Below, one piece after another: positions 62,487-64,000 of a stretch of 64,000 nt of DNA. The notes below the pieces were generated by a model. It did not search any database and had not been told where the DNA came from. It was given only the letters and a program-made list of their open reading frames with translations. The first letter of the stretch is position 1; the number at the start of each line of letters is the position of its first letter. This stretch comes from Mesorhizobium sp. J428. Its GTDB lineage: Bacteria; Pseudomonadota; Alphaproteobacteria; Rhizobiales; Rhizobiaceae. The stretch spans positions 868,001 through 932,000 of the forward strand of contig NZ_JAJOMX010000001.1 in the NCBI RefSeq assembly GCF_024699925.1. Direction: 5' to 3'. The translations under genes were made by a program, and so were the position numbers.

Positions 62487-62548
62487 TTTTTGGCTGAAGA
62501 CGGCGGAATTTCGGGAGACAGGACGGCAATCGCGCCGCTCACTCCGCG

Positions 62549-64000
62549 CTAGGCGGAAAGGTGGTGCGAGGCGCGGCGGACAGCGTGGATGTCCTTCGCA
62601 AAGGGCCAGGTCGTGGTCGACATGGTCTCGATGCCCGAGGCCGACAGGGCAGAGCCGAACAGGAAGCCCTGAACCAGGTCCGGCTTCACGTCGAGGGCGA
62701 GCACCTTGAGCTGTTCGAACGTCTCCACGCCTTCGATCGTGACGGAAAGGCCGAGCGGGCGCGACAGGTTCACGACGCCGCGCAGCAGGTCGAGCGAACG
62801 CTCGTTGCGGGTGATGTCCTCGATGAAGGACCGGTCGATCTTGACCTTGTCGAGCGGCAGCGTGTGCAGGTAGCTCAGGCTCGAATAGCCGGTGCCGAAG
62901 TCGTCAAGCGCGATGCGGACGCCCAGCGCCTTCAGTTCCTCGAGGAGCACGCGCGTCGAAGACTTGTCGTCCAAAAGCGCCGTCTCCGTGACCTCGATCT
63001 CCATACGGTCGGGCGCGAGGCTTGCCTCCGTCAGCGCCTCCCTCACCAGCGCAACGATGTTTCTGCTGCGAAAATCCTTGGCGGACAGGTTGATCGAGAC
63101 GCGGATGTGTTCCGGCCACTTGGCGCATTCGGCGCTGGCGGCCTTAAGCATGAACTCGCTGATCGCCGAGATGATGCCCATTTCCTCGGCGAGCGGGATG
63201 AAGACGCCCGGAGAGACCGGTCCGATCTCCGGGTGGTCCCAGCGGCAGAGGGCCTCGCAGCTTGCGATGCGCATCGTGTCCATCGCCACGATCGGCTGGT
63301 AGACGACGCGCAGCAGCTTGTTCTCGACCGCGTGGCGAAGGTCCGCCTTCAGCACCTGGCGGTTGCGGAACTCCGCATCCATCGTCGCTTCGAAGACCTG
63401 CCAGCCGTTCTTGCCGAACTCCTTCGCCTTGTAGAGTGCGAGGTCCGCCTTGACGAACATTGAATCGACGTCGGTCTCGCTCACCTTCGCCAGCACGGCG
63501 CCGGCGCTCGCCTGTATCCGCAGCGAATGCCCCGCCACGTCGACCTCGCCCTGAAGCGCCTCGAAGATGCGCGAAAGCTCGAAGTGCAGCGCCTCTGTGC
63601 TCTCGACCTTGTCGAAATAGAGCATGAATTCGTCGCCGCCGAAGCGGCTGATCTTGACGTTCTCGCGGGCGAGCCCGGCGAGCTTCTGCGCCACGGAATA
63701 GATCATGCCGTCGCCGACCGGGTGGCCGAGCGTGTCGTTGATGTTCTTGAAGTCGTCGAGGTCGACGACGGCGAGCGCGCAATTCCGCTGCTGGTCGCCG
63801 CTGATGAGGTATTCCGCGACCATCTCGTGGAAATAGGCGCGGTTCGGCAGGCCGGTGAGGTTGTCGTAGCGCGCCATGTAGCGGATCTTTTCCTCCGCCT
63901 CGACGCGCGCCGTCACGTCCTCGAAGGTGATGACGCCGAGTTCGTCGCGGCCCTCGCGGGCCGAGAACTCGAAGTGCCGCCCGTTGGTGAAGTTCACCAG
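62549..64000 (-). CDS. GGDEF-EAL bifunctional cyclic di-GMP protein (N-terminus beyond window)
   Basis: At least 484 residues are visible; the open frame continues past the right edge (LVNFTNGRHFEFSAREGRDE looks internal, the end of a PAS domain). The GGDEF domain begins YDNLTGLPNRAYFHEMVAEY with an intact active site in ISRFGGDEFMLYFDKVES. The EAL domain has ASCEALCRWDHPEIGPVSPG, the DDFGTGYSS motif in ALDDFGTGYSSLSYLHTLP, VKIDRSFIEDI and LSVTIEGVETFEQLKVLALD, so cyclase and phosphodiesterase activities could both be present. Downstream lies an AT-rich spacer of 195 bases. The regulatory input sits outside the window. Confidence 0.93.
   Translation of the reverse strand: MVNFTNGRHFEFSAREGRDELGVITFEDVTARVEAEEKIRYMARYDNLTGLPNRAYFHEMVAEYLISGDQQRNCALAVVDLDDFKNINDTLGHPVGDGMIYSVAQKLAGLARENVKISRFGGDEFMLYFDKVESTEALHFELSRIFEALQGEVDVAGHSLRIQASAGAVLAKVSETDVDSMFVKADLALYKAKEFGKNGWQVFEATMDAEFRNRQVLKADLRHAVENKLLRVVYQPIVAMDTMRIASCEALCRWDHPEIGPVSPGVFIPLAEEMGIISAISEFMLKAASAECAKWPEHIRVSINLSAKDFRSRNIVALVREALTEASLAPDRMEIEVTETALLDDKSSTRVLLEELKALGVRIALDDFGTGYSSLSYLHTLPLDKVKIDRSFIEDITRNERSLDLLRGVVNLSRPLGLSVTIEGVETFEQLKVLALDVKPDLVQGFLFGSALSASGIETMSTTTWPFAKDIHAVRRASHHLSA

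Noticed and set aside
1..64000. Prophage, insertion sequence, CRISPR, tRNA or rRNA
   Set aside because: No integrase, transposase, repeat array or structured RNA of these kinds was seen on either strand; the wall-hydrolase pair alone does not make a prophage.

Overview
The window is 64 kb of GC-rich DNA with tightly packed genes. Many neighbours overlap by ATGA, GTGA or TGATG, and no gene-free stretch exceeds about 270 bases. Gene content points to an alphaproteobacterium of the Hyphomicrobiales, most like the Phyllobacteriaceae/Mesorhizobium group. The markers are a heterotetrameric sarcosine oxidase operon, a split pntA1-pntA2-pntB transhydrogenase downstream of a small aa3-oxidase subunit IV-like gene, a DUF992 protein, DUF3096, several HAAT-type (Liv) transporters and GGDEF/EAL proteins. 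No rRNA, tRNA, CRISPR array, insertion sequence or integrase was seen. Genus-level placement is inference.

Layout. (1) 1-9.7 kb: an amino-alcohol catabolic operon on the minus strand: N-formylglutamate amidohydrolase-like enzyme, ethanolamine-type permease, glutamine-synthetase-like ligase, aldehyde dehydrogenase, sulfotransferase-like protein and iron alcohol dehydrogenase. A solute-binding protein lies beyond it and a divergent RpiR regulator faces it. The set fits a gamma-glutamylation route for ethanolamine or a similar amino alcohol. (2) 9.9-14.2 kb: RND efflux adaptor and pump. (3) 14.4-28.4 kb: an acyl-CoA catabolic island. It has a complete Liv-type ABC transporter with an acyl-CoA ligase, two MDR reductases, an ACAD11-like acyl-CoA dehydrogenase, a TetR regulator, two SDRs, a MaoC hydratase and an ACAD10/11-type kinase. 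Together these suggest uptake, CoA activation and catabolism of a hydroxylated or branched acid. (4) 28.4-34.4 kb: sarcosine oxidase soxBDAG with an extra alpha/beta hydrolase between soxB and soxD. (5) 34.7-36.2 kb: two endolysin-like cell-wall hydrolases. (6) 36.3-41.7 kb: short Hsp70-like ATPase, ribosomal protein S21, TPR lipoprotein, DUF992 protein and a PAS-GGDEF cyclase. (7) 41.8-47.6 kb: MFS transporter, hydrolase with divergent MarR/OhrR-like regulator, acetyltransferase, membrane hydrolase and a small-molecule kinase. (8) 47.6-52.6 kb: transhydrogenase operon, subunit IV-like protein and an ABC-F ATPase. (9) 52.9-61.5 kb: a second Liv transporter plus acyl-CoA ligase cluster with a Crp/Fnr regulator. 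(10) 61.6-64 kb: FeeM-type N-acyl amino acid synthase and a GGDEF-EAL protein cut by the window end.

Four otherwise normal genes carry single-base frameshifts (aldehyde dehydrogenase, RpiR regulator, soxA twice, GNAT). Three of the five sites lie at G/C runs. This looks more like sequence error than gene decay, so the affected genes are probably intact in the organism.
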